Shown here: positions 1 through 8,127 of the stretch, one piece after another
How positions within the stretch are numbered: the first letter of the stretch is position 1
How the letters are laid out: the number at the start of each line of letters is the position of its first letter
Assembly (NCBI RefSeq): GCF_000739375.1
Contig: NZ_CP006704.1
Coordinates: forward strand, 2,666,001 to 2,730,000
DNA: 64,000 nt
Source: Comamonas testosteroni TK102
Lineage (GTDB): Bacteria; Pseudomonadota; Gammaproteobacteria; Burkholderiales; Burkholderiaceae_C
Reading direction: 5' to 3'
The notes under the pieces: generated by a model
Database searches by the model: none
Told to the model about the DNA's origin: nothing
What the model saw: only the letters and a program-made list of their open reading frames with translations
Program-made: the position numbers and the translations under genes

Positions 1-18
1 TCTGTCTACAATGTCCAC

Positions 19-588
19 ATGAACTCTAAAAAACAGTCTTTTGCCGCACTGCCTCCACATGAGCGAATCTTGGTAGCTGCCCATGATCTTTTTTATAGCG
101 AAGGAATCAGAGCGACGGGTGTTGACCGGATCATTGATCGGTCGTCGGTCAGCAAGGTTACGTTCTATAGGCAATATTCGAGCTAAGACGAGTTGATTCG
201 TGCTTATCTCGATTACCGACACCAAGGGTGGATGTCTTGGTTCAAGAGCAGCTTGGCGCAAGAGTCCCGTGACGGAGCGAGCCCGACTGAGGCGCTGCTT
301 CGTACTCTCAGTGGTTGGTTTAGTCAGACCCGCTTTCGAGGCTGCGCTTTCCTGAATGCTGCTGCAGAGCTGGGATCTACTGATCCCGGGATTCTGGAAG
401 TTGTGCGACAGCACAAAAAAGAGATGGCGTGCGTTGTGGATGAGCTGTTCGACCACCACGCTGTCTCTGTAGGCTAGTCGCTTTCGCTGCCCGTGGATGG
501 CGCTATCGTGCACGTACAGATGGGCCAGCCACTTGAGGAAGTGCTTGAAAACCTCAAAGTCGTCGTTGAAAGAATCGTCGTCAGGTAA
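19..588 (+). pseudogene. TetR-family regulator, two in-frame stops
   Basis: Reading from the ATG at 19 gives 190 codons, the usual length of a TetR regulator, but the frame holds a TAA at 184-186 and a TAG at 475-477. The N-terminal helix-turn-helix is recognisable (residues around TGVDRIIDRSSVSKVTFYRQY), and the first stop replaces the lysine normally found in the YxSKDEL motif directly after it. The C-terminal part continues past the second stop to a TAA at 586-588. Both lesions are substitutions rather than frameshifts. A product could restart at TTG 193 (94 residues), but it would have no DNA-binding domain. It probably once controlled the neighbouring oxidoreductase genes. Nonfunctional unless the stops are sequencing errors. 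Confidence 0.75.
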
Positions 589-651
589 GACCGCATGTGA
601 CCTCTGCAGCTAAGCTCGACATGAGCCTTGGGGCTCAAGTCAAAGGGTGGG

Positions 652-774
652 TCAGTTTGAGATGGAATTGGTGGATTGCGGTCTTATAGTGCTGGCAACG
701 CTTACTTTGAGTTCAAACCTCTGAGCAAGAGCTTTGCCGATACTGCCAGTGCCGATGATGGAGTAATGCATCAT
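652..774 (-). pseudogene. Fragment of an F420-type NADP oxidoreductase (paralogue of next gene)
   Basis: On the minus strand a short frame starts MHYSIIGTGSIGKALAQRF, which matches the start of the intact neighbour (MTYSIIGSGNVGTALARQF) and keeps the glycine-rich nucleotide-binding turn. It stays weakly alignable for about 20 more residues and then hits a stop, so only about 41 codons remain. The short stretch upstream of each start also shares an ATGCTTGCAGC-like segment, which points to an old tandem duplication of the unit that has decayed. No function is expected. Confidence 0.6.
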
Positions 775-821
775 GGAGGTATATCAGGTTCAGAGGAATG
801 CTTGCAGCTTGCGCCGCTGCT

Positions 822-1409
822 TTAGCCAAGCTTGACGAGGTTCTGAAGAATCAGCGGGCCGCCCATGCCAATCAGCATTCCACCTTCATTGACTTTGCCT
901 AGCGCGACAGGAGCGAAACCCAAATCGCCAACGAGCTTGGCTACCGAGGATTGGGCGCCCTCGTCGTTACTCGACACGAACATGACGCGGTGGCCTCCAT
1001 TCACAGCGGGGTCTTGAGCCAGAAGCTTTGCCGGCAGCTGATTTAGCGTCTTGACAACCTTAGCGCCGGGAAAAGCTGTTGCCACGACATCCGTCGAGGC
1101 ACGCCCGGCGAGTTCTTCCGGCGAGACTCCGTATGTGTTCATTGCATCAATGACGACCTTCCCTGCCCAGCTCGAGAGCGCGCGGGCGACTGTGGTGTGC
1201 GCGCGGAACGGAACGGCGAGGATGACAACCTCGGCCTTGAGCGCTTCCTGCAGCGTCAACGGAACGACCTTTTCGCCGAGTTCATTGGCAAGCTGCGCGA
1301 TGGAGTCCGGTCCACGAGTGTTGGCGATGCCAACAGTGATTCCGCTTCGGGCGAATTGACGAGCCAGGGCAGTGCCGACGTTGCCTGAGCCGATGATGGA
1401 GTAAGTCAT
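822..1409 (-). CDS. NADPH-dependent F420-reductase-like oxidoreductase
   Basis: A 195-residue protein of the 'NADP oxidoreductase, coenzyme F420-dependent' family. The N-terminus has a Rossmann nucleotide-binding turn (IGSGNVGTALA, residues about 5-15), and the AMNTYGVSP and MFVSSND segments are typical of the family. In bacteria lacking F420 such proteins probably use NAD(P)H with an unknown flavin or small substrate. I chose the ATG at 1409 because it begins exactly at the conserved MxYSIIG start and follows an AAGGAAA ribosome-binding site; the open frame extends further upstream without homology. It lies 46 bp after azoR on the same strand and probably shares its transcript, under the divergent LysR gene. 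Confidence 0.8.
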   Translation of the reverse strand: MTYSIIGSGNVGTALARQFARSGITVGIANTRGPDSIAQLANELGEKVVPLTLQEALKAEVVILAVPFRAHTTVARALSSWAGKVVIDAMNTYGVSPEELAGRASTDVVATAFPGAKVVKTLNQLPAKLLAQDPAVNGGHRVMFVSSNDEGAQSSVAKLVGDLGFAPVALGKVNEGGMLIGMGGPLILQNLVKLG

Positions 1410-1455
1410 GATGGTTTCCTTGAGAAGAATTGGGGTGTGATGCTTGCAGCCCGAC

Positions 1456-2064
1456 TCAGTCTGTAATGGCTGCGATGTTTTCCAGGGCACGGGATATAGC
1501 CACATCCTTTGCTTCGGGGCTGAACGCGATACCTTCGGCGCGTACTACCTTCACATCGGTCACGCCCAGGAAGCCCAACAAGCCGATGAGGTAGCTCTCT
1601 TGGTGTTCGAGCGCTGCAGCTGGACTGCCCGCGGAGTACACGCCACCTCGCGCAGATGCGATGAATGCTCTCTTACCTTTGAGAAGACCCTCGGGCCCAG
1701 TCGCGGTGTATTGGAAGGTCTTTCCGGCCACGGCGACTCGGTCAATCCAGGCCTTGAGCGGCGTCGGAATCGACAGGTTGTACATGGGGGCACCAATGAC
1801 GATGACATCAGCCGCGAAAAGCTCGTCCATGTAGGCGTTGCCCTTGACTAGGTCGGCGTTGATGGTGGCATCGTCGCTGGACGTACCCATTCGCGCGGCC
1901 ATGTGAGCGCCCGTGAGGTGCAGAGCGGGCTCTGCCGCCAAGTCACGGTAGGTGACCTCGACGTTCGGGTGAAGCTCCTTTTGGCGTGCAACGAATTGCG
2001 CGGTCAGGCGACGGCTGACGGACATGGCGCCGAGGGCGCTGGAATCGAGATGGAGAACTTGCAT
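1456..2064 (-). CDS. azoR: FMN-dependent NADH-azoreductase
   Basis: A 202-residue flavodoxin-fold azoreductase/quinone reductase (AzoR family, usual length about 200). The start MQVLHLDSSALGAMSVSRRLT carries the FMN phosphate-binding loop (SxxxxxSxSRxLT). The segment PMYNLSIPTPLKAWIDRV is the family's core FMN-binding signature, followed by RGGVYSAG. Members reduce azo dyes and quinones with NADH in the cytoplasm and protect against thiol and quinone stress. The start is the ATG at 2064, after AAAGG. It lies between the frameshifted yceI upstream and the F420-type gene downstream, a combination often driven by an adjacent divergent LysR regulator. Confidence 0.9.
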   Translation of the reverse strand: MQVLHLDSSALGAMSVSRRLTAQFVARQKELHPNVEVTYRDLAAEPALHLTGAHMAARMGTSSDDATINADLVKGNAYMDELFAADVIVIGAPMYNLSIPTPLKAWIDRVAVAGKTFQYTATGPEGLLKGKRAFIASARGGVYSAGSPAAALEHQESYLIGLLGFLGVTDVKVVRAEGIAFSPEAKDVAISRALENIAAITD

Positions 2065-2105
2065 AGTGAACCTTTGATGTGGTTGAAAGTTGAACGAAAG
2101 ACGGC

Positions 2106-2583
2106 TTACTGCTTGATGGCCTCGACTTGCACTGCAAGCTTCACACTGTCGGGGACACCGAGGTTGATGCCCCAGCCCATGCCCCATTGACTGGGCTGAA
2201 TCGTGGTTTCAAGGTCTGCCGCCGCAGACCTCGCGCTTGAGCATTGGGTTCACGTAGCAGTTGAAGTGGCTGGCCTTGAGCGAAACAGGGACGGTCTTGC
2301 CCAGCATGGTCAACTGACCTGCCACTTCCTTCACCTTGTCGCCGCTGAATCTGAAGTTGCTGGCAACAAACTTCGCTGTCGGGAAATTGGCGGTGTTGAA
2401 AAAGCTTTCGCTCTGCAGGTGCTTGTCGAAAGCGGCCGTGCCGGTATCGATGGAGCAGGTGTTGAGGGCCAGTTCGACCTTGCTAGCTACGTGGCTGTAG
2501 TCTCCTGTATCCCCAGACGCTGGTAGCGCCGCCATTTGACCGGCTACCACAATGTCATGTGAATCGAGATGGGTCCTTGTCAT
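2106..2583 (-). pseudogene. YceI-family protein, frameshifted
   Basis: YceI proteins are periplasmic lipocalin-like lipid or isoprenoid carriers of about 190 residues. The minus-strand frame from 2583 shows the family core (ASIDTGTAAFDKHLQSESFF, then GDKVKEVAGQLTMLGKTVPVSL) and stops early after NPMLKREVCG. Removing one G near 2220 lets the frame continue as ADLETTIQPSQWGMGWG and end at a TAA (2106-2108), which completes the family C-terminus. The lesion lies in the loop of an 8-bp inverted repeat (2212-2231). The N-terminus is also short: no signal peptide and no first beta-strands, so the gene seems to have lost its start as well. A sequencing error could explain the indel but not the missing N-terminus. 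Confidence 0.7.
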
Positions 2584-2670
2584 TTCATATCCTCTACAGC
2601 GATGTCTGCATTGGTATGAATGATGAAGATTACTAACCCACCTGAGAAGACGGTATATTGAGATTCGAAA

Positions 2671-2687
2671 TATCTGTTTTAGAGATA
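2671..2687. promoter_or_regulatory. LysR-type operator, TATCT-N7-AGATA
   Basis: A perfect 5-bp-arm palindrome containing a T-N11-A core lies in the intergenic region between the divergent yceI/azoR cluster and the LysR gene that starts at 2702. It sits directly in front of the AAGGAG ribosome-binding site (2690-2695), as expected for an autoregulatory site. Assignment to the adjacent regulator is inferred from position. Confidence 0.5.
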
Positions 2688-2701
2688 GAAGGAGCTCTCA
2701 A

Positions 2702-3604
2702 ATGCTTGATGGCGTATCCCTAGACCAGCTCAGAACCTTCATTGCCGCAGTGGATGAAGGTAGCTTTTCGGCAGCCGCCCGAAAACTCAATCGCGTCCAG
2801 TCAGCGGTGAGCGGCTGGGTCTCTGGGCTGGAAGACCAGATTGGTGTTGTGCTCTTTGACCGCACAGGTCGATTTCCGAAGCTGACGGCGGAAGGGGTAC
2901 TTCTGCTAGCAGACGCACGGACCATCGTGTCAGGGGTGGACAAGCTGAAGGCTCGCGCCAAGCTCATGGCGTCAGGCCTTGAGACCGAGCTGTCGGTGGT
3001 TATCGATGTGTTTTTTCCGACCACGCTTATCAGCGCAGCAGCGAAGGCGTTCGCAACCCAGTTTCCCCTAACACCGTTGCGACTGTTCGTTGAGGGGCTA
3101 GGGGCGGCGTACCAACCTGTGTTGGATGGTCGGTGTGGCCTGGGTATTCTTTCGGCCCTTCCAATTACATTCCCGGCGCTGGTCAGTGAGCGACTGGGCG
3201 AAGTTCCGCTTGTTTCGGTCGCAGCCGCTAAGCACCCGCTAGCGAGCTTTAGTGGAAGGATTCCAAAGCAAGAGTTGACGAATCACGTTCAACTCGTACT
3301 CACCGATAGGTCAGACCTCATGGCTGGGCGTGACTTCGGAGTGGTTTCGCCGTCGACCTGGCGGCTAGCGGACCTATCAACAAAGTATGCGTTCCTGAGG
3401 GATGGCGTCGGCTGGGGTGGCATGCCTCTTCACATGGTCGAGAGAGATATTGATGACGGCACACTGATTGTTCTGGACGTCGATGACATGCCACGAGGTG
3501 GCTTCATTTTGAACATGGGAGCCTATTACCAGCCTTCCAACCCGCCTGGCCCTGCTGGTAGGTGGTTCATTGATTACCTCAAGACCTCGCCAGTGGGGAT
3601 GTGA
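2702..3604 (+). CDS. LysR-family transcriptional regulator
   Basis: A 300-residue LysR regulator of standard length. The N-terminal winged helix-turn-helix is clear (LDQLRTFIAAVDEGSFSAAA, then QSAVSGWVSGLEDQIGVVLFDR), followed by a periplasmic-binding-like effector domain from about residue 90. It is divergent from yceI-azoR-F420 reductase, so it probably controls that cluster, which often responds to quinone or oxidative stress. The start ATG at 2702 follows AAGGAG at ideal spacing. The inducer is unknown. Confidence 0.88.
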   Translation: MLDGVSLDQLRTFIAAVDEGSFSAAARKLNRVQSAVSGWVSGLEDQIGVVLFDRTGRFPKLTAEGVLLLADARTIVSGVDKLKARAKLMASGLETELSVVIDVFFPTTLISAAAKAFATQFPLTPLRLFVEGLGAAYQPVLDGRCGLGILSALPITFPALVSERLGEVPLVSVAAAKHPLASFSGRIPKQELTNHVQLVLTDRSDLMAGRDFGVVSPSTWRLADLSTKYAFLRDGVGWGGMPLHMVERDIDDGTLIVLDVDDMPRGGFILNMGAYYQPSNPPGPAGRWFIDYLKTSPVGM

Positions 3605-3627
3605 ATGACTTGATAGATTGACGAGAT

Positions 3628-4623
3628 TGTACGGTCCCAGGAAGTCATGGTGCATTCCTTAGCCTGGAACAGGAGAAAGCACTATGGCAATCCGCCGGCA
3701 TGGCAGCGCCCGCACAACGCCGCGTATCCGCGCAGAACTCCAGCGAGCGACCGGCTCCCGTCGGTCCTTGGCCAAGCTCTACGGCAGCAACCCCAAGACC
3801 GTGGCCAAGTGGTGTGCACGCACCTCGGTGCTCGATGAGCCCATGGGTCCTCGGGACACAGCAAGCCAGCATCTTTCCCAGGAGCAAGAACACCTGGCGA
3901 TTGCATTGCGCAAGCAAGGGCATCTGTCGCTGGACGATCTCATGGGGCAGATCCTGGAGACAGCCGCCTTGCATCGATGCCCGCAGCGTCACGGAATCAG
4001 TCGACAGCCCGCAACGCAGTTGCCACGAAGGCACGGAAAGTTTGAAGAAACGACACTGGGCTTCGTGCACATCGACAGCGCCGAAATGAAGGTCTCCAGC
4101 GGCAAACAGCGCATGCTCGTCGCCATAGACCGCATCACAAAATTCACGCATGTCGCGTTCTTTGACAGGGCCACGAAAGCCAACGCAGCGCAGCTCCTTC
4201 GGCAGGTGCTTGTGGCCTTCCCGTACCGCATACATACCGTTCTGACGGACAACGGCATGGCCTTCACAGGGCAAGAACGCTTCAGAGGCGGCGTCACTGA
4301 CACATGCATCGGTCACATCTTTGAACGCATCTGCAAGTTCAATGGCGTCGAGAAACGACATACCAAGCCGTACCACCCTTGGACTAACGGCATGGTCGAA
4401 CGCATGAACCGGATCATCAAGGAATCTACGCTCAAGGCTTACGCGAACGAGGGACTGGAGCAGCGACGGGAGCATGTCCAGGCCTTCGCTCAAAGCTACA
4501 ACTTTGGCAAGCACTTGAAGGCGCTCAGGTGGAAGACACCATTTCGGGCGATTTGCGAGGCATGGGAAAAAGATCCAAGCCGCTTTAGACTTCATCCGCA
4601 CCATCTCACTGTGGGACTGAACA
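3628..4623 (+). mobile_element. IS481-family insertion sequence
   Basis: The ends are imperfect inverted repeats: TGTACGGTCCCA at 3628-3639 and, read inward from the right, TGTTCAGTCCCA (complement of 4612-4623), matching at 10 of 12 positions. That gives a 996-bp element around one transposase gene. No clear target duplication is seen (left flank ends in AGAT, right flank begins TCTT), which fits a later adjacent deletion. The right end lies inside an integrase gene whose remainder does not appear on the other side. The boundaries are my reading of the repeats and could shift by a few bases. Confidence 0.65.
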
Positions 4624-4655
4624 TCTTAGTGAAACGTCAGGATGGCGACCAATGA
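3684..4655 (+). CDS. IS481-family transposase
   Basis: A 323-residue DDE transposase. It has an N-terminal helix-turn-helix (RRSLAKLYGSNPKTVAKWC) and an rve integrase core, with aspartates in FVHIDSAEMK and VLTDNGMAF and the glutamate in NGMVERMNRIIKE. It catalyses cut-and-paste or copy-paste movement of the element. The natural C-terminus would fall near GLNI, where the inverted repeat begins; here the frame reads out of the element into the interrupted integrase gene and adds about nine foreign residues before the stop at 4655. All catalytic residues are present, so it may be active. Confidence 0.85.
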   Translation: MAIRRHGSARTTPRIRAELQRATGSRRSLAKLYGSNPKTVAKWCARTSVLDEPMGPRDTASQHLSQEQEHLAIALRKQGHLSLDDLMGQILETAALHRCPQRHGISRQPATQLPRRHGKFEETTLGFVHIDSAEMKVSSGKQRMLVAIDRITKFTHVAFFDRATKANAAQLLRQVLVAFPYRIHTVLTDNGMAFTGQERFRGGVTDTCIGHIFERICKFNGVEKRHTKPYHPWTNGMVERMNRIIKESTLKAYANEGLEQRREHVQAFAQSYNFGKHLKALRWKTPFRAICEAWEKDPSRFRLHPHHLTVGLNILVKRQDGDQ

Positions 4656-4833
4656 CGAGCTCTTTTGATCGCTTTCCGTATCGGTAATGCAGCACCCATG
4701 ATGCTTTGCCAATGCTCGCACTTGCCGCGGTCGGGATGAAGGTAAGGCCATCGTCGATTCCACGATCGACAGTTCCTTGTCTGATCCAAGCCCTAAGAGT
4801 CTTGTCGGAAACATTCCTTGTTGGTTCAACCAT
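4624..4833 (-). pseudogene. Tyrosine integrase, N-terminal fragment
   Basis: The minus-strand frame from the ATG at 4833 (preceded by GGAGAGAGAA) begins MVEPTRNVSDKTLRAWI and includes ASWVLHYRYGKRSKELVIGRHPDVSL. This is the arm-type DNA-binding domain (DUF4102-like) at the start of P4-type phage and island integrases, whose full length is about 400 residues. The frame runs into the right end of the IS481 element after about 70 residues; nothing on the left side of the element continues it. The catalytic domain is therefore lost. It marks a former genomic island at this site and is not related to the ICE further right. Confidence 0.7.
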
Positions 4834-5285
4834 TTCTCTCTCCAGAATTGCGAAAGCAATCTGGAAGCCAGGTCACTAGCTAGGTGTCATTGCATGCTAG
4901 ATGCGCTGTGAACGCGCTTCCGTGCTGATCGAGCAAGGTTTGACATGGCTTCCTGCCGGGTCAAAGGGAAGGATCGGTTGTAAGTACGATTCAGTGGAGT
5001 GAAAAAAATCCCCCGCGCATTCCCCCACACCATACGTGCGCCTGCCTGAAACCGCTTGCGACCAAATGGTGCAGATGTGCATCTGAAATCAAGAGCTTTG
5101 AAGTAAATGTGAGGCGCTATGCGCCTCCTTGACTTGCCCTTGAGCTTATGCCCATAAGGTAACAACAAAACATTCGTTGGGATTTGGGCAGGCCCTGCCC
5201 ACAATGACTGCCTTGTTATCAGATCAGGAGCACGCCGGGCTTTTTCCTTTGGCACGGCTGGCGCTCCGAGATTACAGGAGGCAGC
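4834..5285. other. Intergenic region without a gene
   Basis: About 450 bp without a credible coding frame. It contains a palindrome, GAGGCGC-TAT-GCGCCTC (5111-5127), of the same kind as those after sbp and cysA. It may still hold the former attachment site of the truncated integrase, but I found no tRNA end or duplicated core. The hydrolase promoter should lie in the last 100 bp. Confidence 0.4.
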
Positions 5286-5882
5286 ATGACATCCCCGTTT
5301 CGCATCGTGATCGTGCCAGGCTGGCGCAACTCCGGCCCCGGTCATTGGCAAAGCCTGTGGGCAGAGCAGCTGGAGGGAGCCGTGCGTGTACAGCAGCAGG
5401 ACTGGCTGGTGCCGCACCGCGATGCCTGGGTGGCGGAGCTGGAAAGAGTCTTGCTTTCCGATGAGCGTCCTGCCGTCATCGTGGCTCACAGCCTGGGCTG
5501 CATCACGACCGCGCATCTGGGCGAGGCTGCTGCAGCGCGCGTGCACGGAGCCTTGCTGGTGGCGCCGGCCGACCCCGAGCGCCGCGCCCAGTTGGCGGAC
5601 TTCGCTCCCGTGCCTTATGCGCCGCTGCCCTATCGCAGTGTGCTGGTGGCCAGCAGCAATGATCCGTTCTGCCCCATTCGCCGTGCGGGCGCCTATGCGA
5701 GGGCCTGGGGCAGCGAACTGGTGCGTTTGCAGAACGCCGGACATATCAATATCGAATCGGGCTTTGGCGCCTGGCCGCTCGGTCTGGCGCTGCTGCAGTC
5801 GCTGACAGAGCAGGGGGGCTGGAGCGCACAGACCCCGGCTTCAGGGCCAAGGTCTGAACCTGCAGCTGCACTTGCGGCCTGA
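5286..5882 (+). CDS. RBBP9/YdeN-type serine hydrolase
   Basis: A 198-residue alpha/beta hydrolase of the RBBP9/YdeN family. The start FRIVIVPGWRNSGPGHWQSLW carries the family signature (PGxxxSGPxHWQ). The nucleophile elbow is AHSLG (serine at about residue 62), the acid is likely in SSNDPF, and the histidine is in NAGHINIESGFG. Natural substrates are unknown. The start ATG follows GGAGG at good spacing. It lies 217 bp upstream of sbp on the same strand and may or may not be co-transcribed with the sulfate genes. Confidence 0.85.
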   Translation: MTSPFRIVIVPGWRNSGPGHWQSLWAEQLEGAVRVQQQDWLVPHRDAWVAELERVLLSDERPAVIVAHSLGCITTAHLGEAAAARVHGALLVAPADPERRAQLADFAPVPYAPLPYRSVLVASSNDPFCPIRRAGAYARAWGSELVRLQNAGHINIESGFGAWPLGLALLQSLTEQGGWSAQTPASGPRSEPAAALAA

Positions 5883-6099
5883 GCCAATAGGCTGCCAGCG
5901 CTTTCTATTTATCATTTTTGATAGCTGCATGTGCTTTCTGGTAAAGCGTTTGCGCTATTTCTACTTAAGCTTTGAGCGCTGCTTCATTCTTTATATTGAT
6001 TTTCGGAATAACAAAGAAAAATATATTCTTTTGAGTTTTAAGGAGTCGTTCGCACAATGTATACATCTATACACATTGCTCAAGAAAAGGCAGCGAACC
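5883..6099 (+). promoter_or_regulatory. AT-rich promoter region of the sulfate transport operon
   Basis: A markedly AT-rich stretch between the hydrolase and sbp. The sbp frame stays open through it, but the translation is hydrophobic and aromatic with no family match, so I do not treat it as coding. A segment starting TTTTTGATAGCTGC near 5918 resembles interspersed repeats common in Comamonadaceae intergenic DNA (recalled, not searched). GGAATAACAAAG-type sequence near 6003-6014 could be part of a CysB site, the usual activator of such operons; this is a guess from position. Confidence 0.4.
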
Positions 6100-7101
6100 A
6101 TGCATTCCGTGAAGCTCAAGACATTGTTGGCATCCATCGCACTGGCAGCAGCAGGCGCTGCCTCGGCGCAAACTCAGCTGCTCAATGTCTCCTATGACGT
6201 GGCGCGCGAGTTCTACAAGGATTACAACGCTGCCTTTATCGCCCATTACAAGAAGACCAAGGGCGTGGACATCAAGGTGGATCAGTCCCATGGCGGCTCC
6301 AGTGCCCAGGCGCGCGCCGTCAACGACGGTCTGGCTGCCGATGTGGTGACCTTCAACACGACCACCGATGTGGATTTCCTGGCCCAGAACGGCGTGGTCG
6401 CCAAGGACTGGAACAAGAAGTTCCCGCACGATGCATCGCCCACGACATCGACCATGCTGTTCCTGGTGCGCAACGGCAATCCCAAGAACATCAAGGACTG
6501 GTCCGATCTGGTGCGTCCCGACGTGAAGGTCGTGGTGGTCAACCCCAAGACAGGCGGCAATGGTCGCTACGCCTATCTGGCCGCCTGGGGCTCGGTGCGT
6601 GAAAAGGGCGGCACCGATGCGCAAGCGGCCGAATTCGTGCAGAAGCTCTACAAGAACGTGCCCGTGCTGGGCAAGGGCGGCCGCGATGCGACCAGCATCT
6701 TCTTGCAGCGCAACATCGGCGATGTGCTGATCACCTTCGAATCCGAAGTCGTGTCCGTGGACCGTGAGTTCGGCCAGGGCAAGGTCGACGCCGTCTACCC
6801 CTCGGTGAGCATCGTGGCCGAGAATCCTGTGGCCGTGGTCGAGCGCACTGTCGCCAAGAAGGGTACGACCCAGCTGGCCACCGACTATCTGCAATGGCTG
6901 TACTCCGACGAAGCCCAGGAAATCGCCGCCAAGCATGCGATCCGTCCTCGCTCCGAAGCGGTGCTCAAGAAGCACGCCGACCAGTTCAAGCCGATCAAGC
7001 AGTTCACCGTGGCCAAGTACTTCGGCTCCCTGACCGAAGCGCAGAAGGTGCACTTCAACGATGGCGGTCAGTTCGACAAGCTGTATACGCCCGGTAAGTA
7101 A
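6100..7101 (+). CDS. sbp: Sulfate ABC transporter, substrate-binding protein
   Basis: A 333-residue periplasmic sulfate/thiosulfate-binding protein. It starts with a clear signal peptide (MHSVKLKTLLASIALAAAGAASA, cleavage after the AxA). The mature part begins LLNVSYDVAREFYKDYN, a family signature, and contains the conserved segments DQSHGGSSAQARAV and NPKTGGNGRYAYLAAWG that line the anion site. It delivers sulfate to the CysTWA transporter encoded downstream. Start at ATG 6100, where the signal peptide begins; the frame extends upstream without homology. Intact and of normal length. Confidence 0.95.
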   Translation: MHSVKLKTLLASIALAAAGAASAQTQLLNVSYDVAREFYKDYNAAFIAHYKKTKGVDIKVDQSHGGSSAQARAVNDGLAADVVTFNTTTDVDFLAQNGVVAKDWNKKFPHDASPTTSTMLFLVRNGNPKNIKDWSDLVRPDVKVVVVNPKTGGNGRYAYLAAWGSVREKGGTDAQAAEFVQKLYKNVPVLGKGGRDATSIFLQRNIGDVLITFESEVVSVDREFGQGKVDAVYPSVSIVAENPVAVVERTVAKKGTTQLATDYLQWLYSDEAQEIAAKHAIRPRSEAVLKKHADQFKPIKQFTVAKYFGSLTEAQKVHFNDGGQFDKLYTPGK

Positions 7102-7105
7102 AGAC

Positions 7106-7215
7106 ATCCCCTGAGCGGCTATGCCGCTTCCCCTCTCTCGCTGCGCGGGAGGGGGGGCGACGCCCCAAGCGTAAGGGGCGGCCCTTGCTCGGCGTCCCTA
7201 TGGGGCGCCTACCTG
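7106..7215. repeat. Intergenic palindromic repeat (Comamonadaceae type)
   Basis: After sbp comes a GC-rich run of hairpins beginning CCCCTGAGCGGCTATGCCGC (7109-7128) and followed by CCCCTCTC and GGGAGGGGG-type complementary segments. A relative lies after cysA (10328 onward) and a short one at 5111-5127. Such elements are scattered in intergenic DNA of this family and may act as transcript-stabilising or attenuating structures; here it would lower expression of cysTWA relative to sbp. Confidence 0.55.
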
Positions 7216-7269
7216 CTCATAGGTCCGGCATGTTGGCTGCGATCACTTTTTCTACATCGCCTTTTGAAT

Positions 7270-8127
7270 ATGTCCTCTGCTGCTCTAGCCCCCCGCAAGG
7301 CGCGTAGTGCCAAGCGAGTGTTGCCCGGTTTCGGGCTGACGCTGGGCTACACCATTTTCTATCTGAGCATCATCGTGCTCATCCCGCTGGTGGCCTTGCT
7401 GTTCACCAGCTTTTCTCTGACCTGGGAGCAGTTCTGGTCTGCGGTTTCGGCACCCGCCGTGGTCGCTTCGTACGAGCTGTCCTTCACCATGTCCTTTATC
7501 GCGGCCTGCGTGAACGTGGTGTTCGGCATGCTGATCGCCTGGGTGCTGGTGCGCTACCAGTTCCCCGGCAAGAAGGTGGTGGATGCGCTGGTCGATCTGC
7601 CGTTTGCGCTGCCTACGGCCGTGGCCGGTATCTCGCTGTCGGCGCTGTATGCGGGCAATGGCTGGATCGGACAGTACTTCGAGTCGCTGGGCATTCAGAT
7701 GGCCTACAACCCCAAGGGCATCGCCATTGCACTGATTTTCATCGGCCTGCCTTTTGTGGTGCGTACCGTGCAGCCGGTGCTGGAAGACTTCGAGAAGGAG
7801 CTGGAAGAGGCGGCAACCAGCCTGGGTGCATCGCGCTGGCAGATCTTCTACAAAGTCATCCTGCCGCATATCGGCCCGGCGTTGCTGACCGGTTTCGCCA
7901 TGGCTTTTGCGCGCGCCGTGGGTGAGTATGGCTCTGTGATCTTCATTGCCGGCAACATCCCCATGGTTTCGGAAATCACTCCGCTGATCATCATGGCCAA
8001 GCTGGATCAACACGATGTGGCGGGTGCCACGGCTGTGGCCGTGGTGATGCTGCTGATCTCTTTTGTATTGCTGCTGCTGATCAACGCACTGCAGGCATGG
8101 CAGCGCAAGGCGCAGGGAGGCCGCTGA
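7270..8127 (+). CDS. cysT: Sulfate ABC transporter permease CysT
   Basis: A 285-residue inner-membrane permease. About six hydrophobic segments are visible, and the EAA loop that contacts the ATPase reads [25 protein letters not shown]. It pairs with CysW to form the sulfate channel energised by CysA. I place the start at ATG 7270; a TTG two codons upstream (7264) is open too. Its stop overlaps the cysW start (TGATG at 8125-8129), so the two are translationally coupled. Confidence 0.93.
   Translation: MSSAALAPRKARSAKRVLPGFGLTLGYTIFYLSIIVLIPLVALLFTSFSLTWEQFWSAVSAPAVVASYELSFTMSFIAACVNVVFGMLIAWVLVRYQFPGKKVVDALVDLPFALPTAVAGISLSALYAGNGWIGQYFESLGIQMAYNPKGIAIALIFIGLPFVVRTVQPVLEDFEKELEEAATSLGASRWQIFYKVILPHIGPALLTGFAMAFARAVGEYGSVIFIAGNIPMVSEITPLIIMAKLDQHDVAGATAVAVVMLLISFVLLLLINALQAWQRKAQGGR

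Noticed and set aside
3645..4604. 319-codon frame antisense to the IS481 transposase
   Set aside because: The + strand carries a complete DDE transposase with catalytic residues.
4834..5285. tRNA-associated attachment site of the truncated integrase
   Set aside because: No tRNA gene or duplicated core could be recognised.
5872..6099. N-terminal extension of sbp from the longest open frame
   Set aside because: The AT-rich extension has no family match, and the signal peptide begins at ATG 6100.
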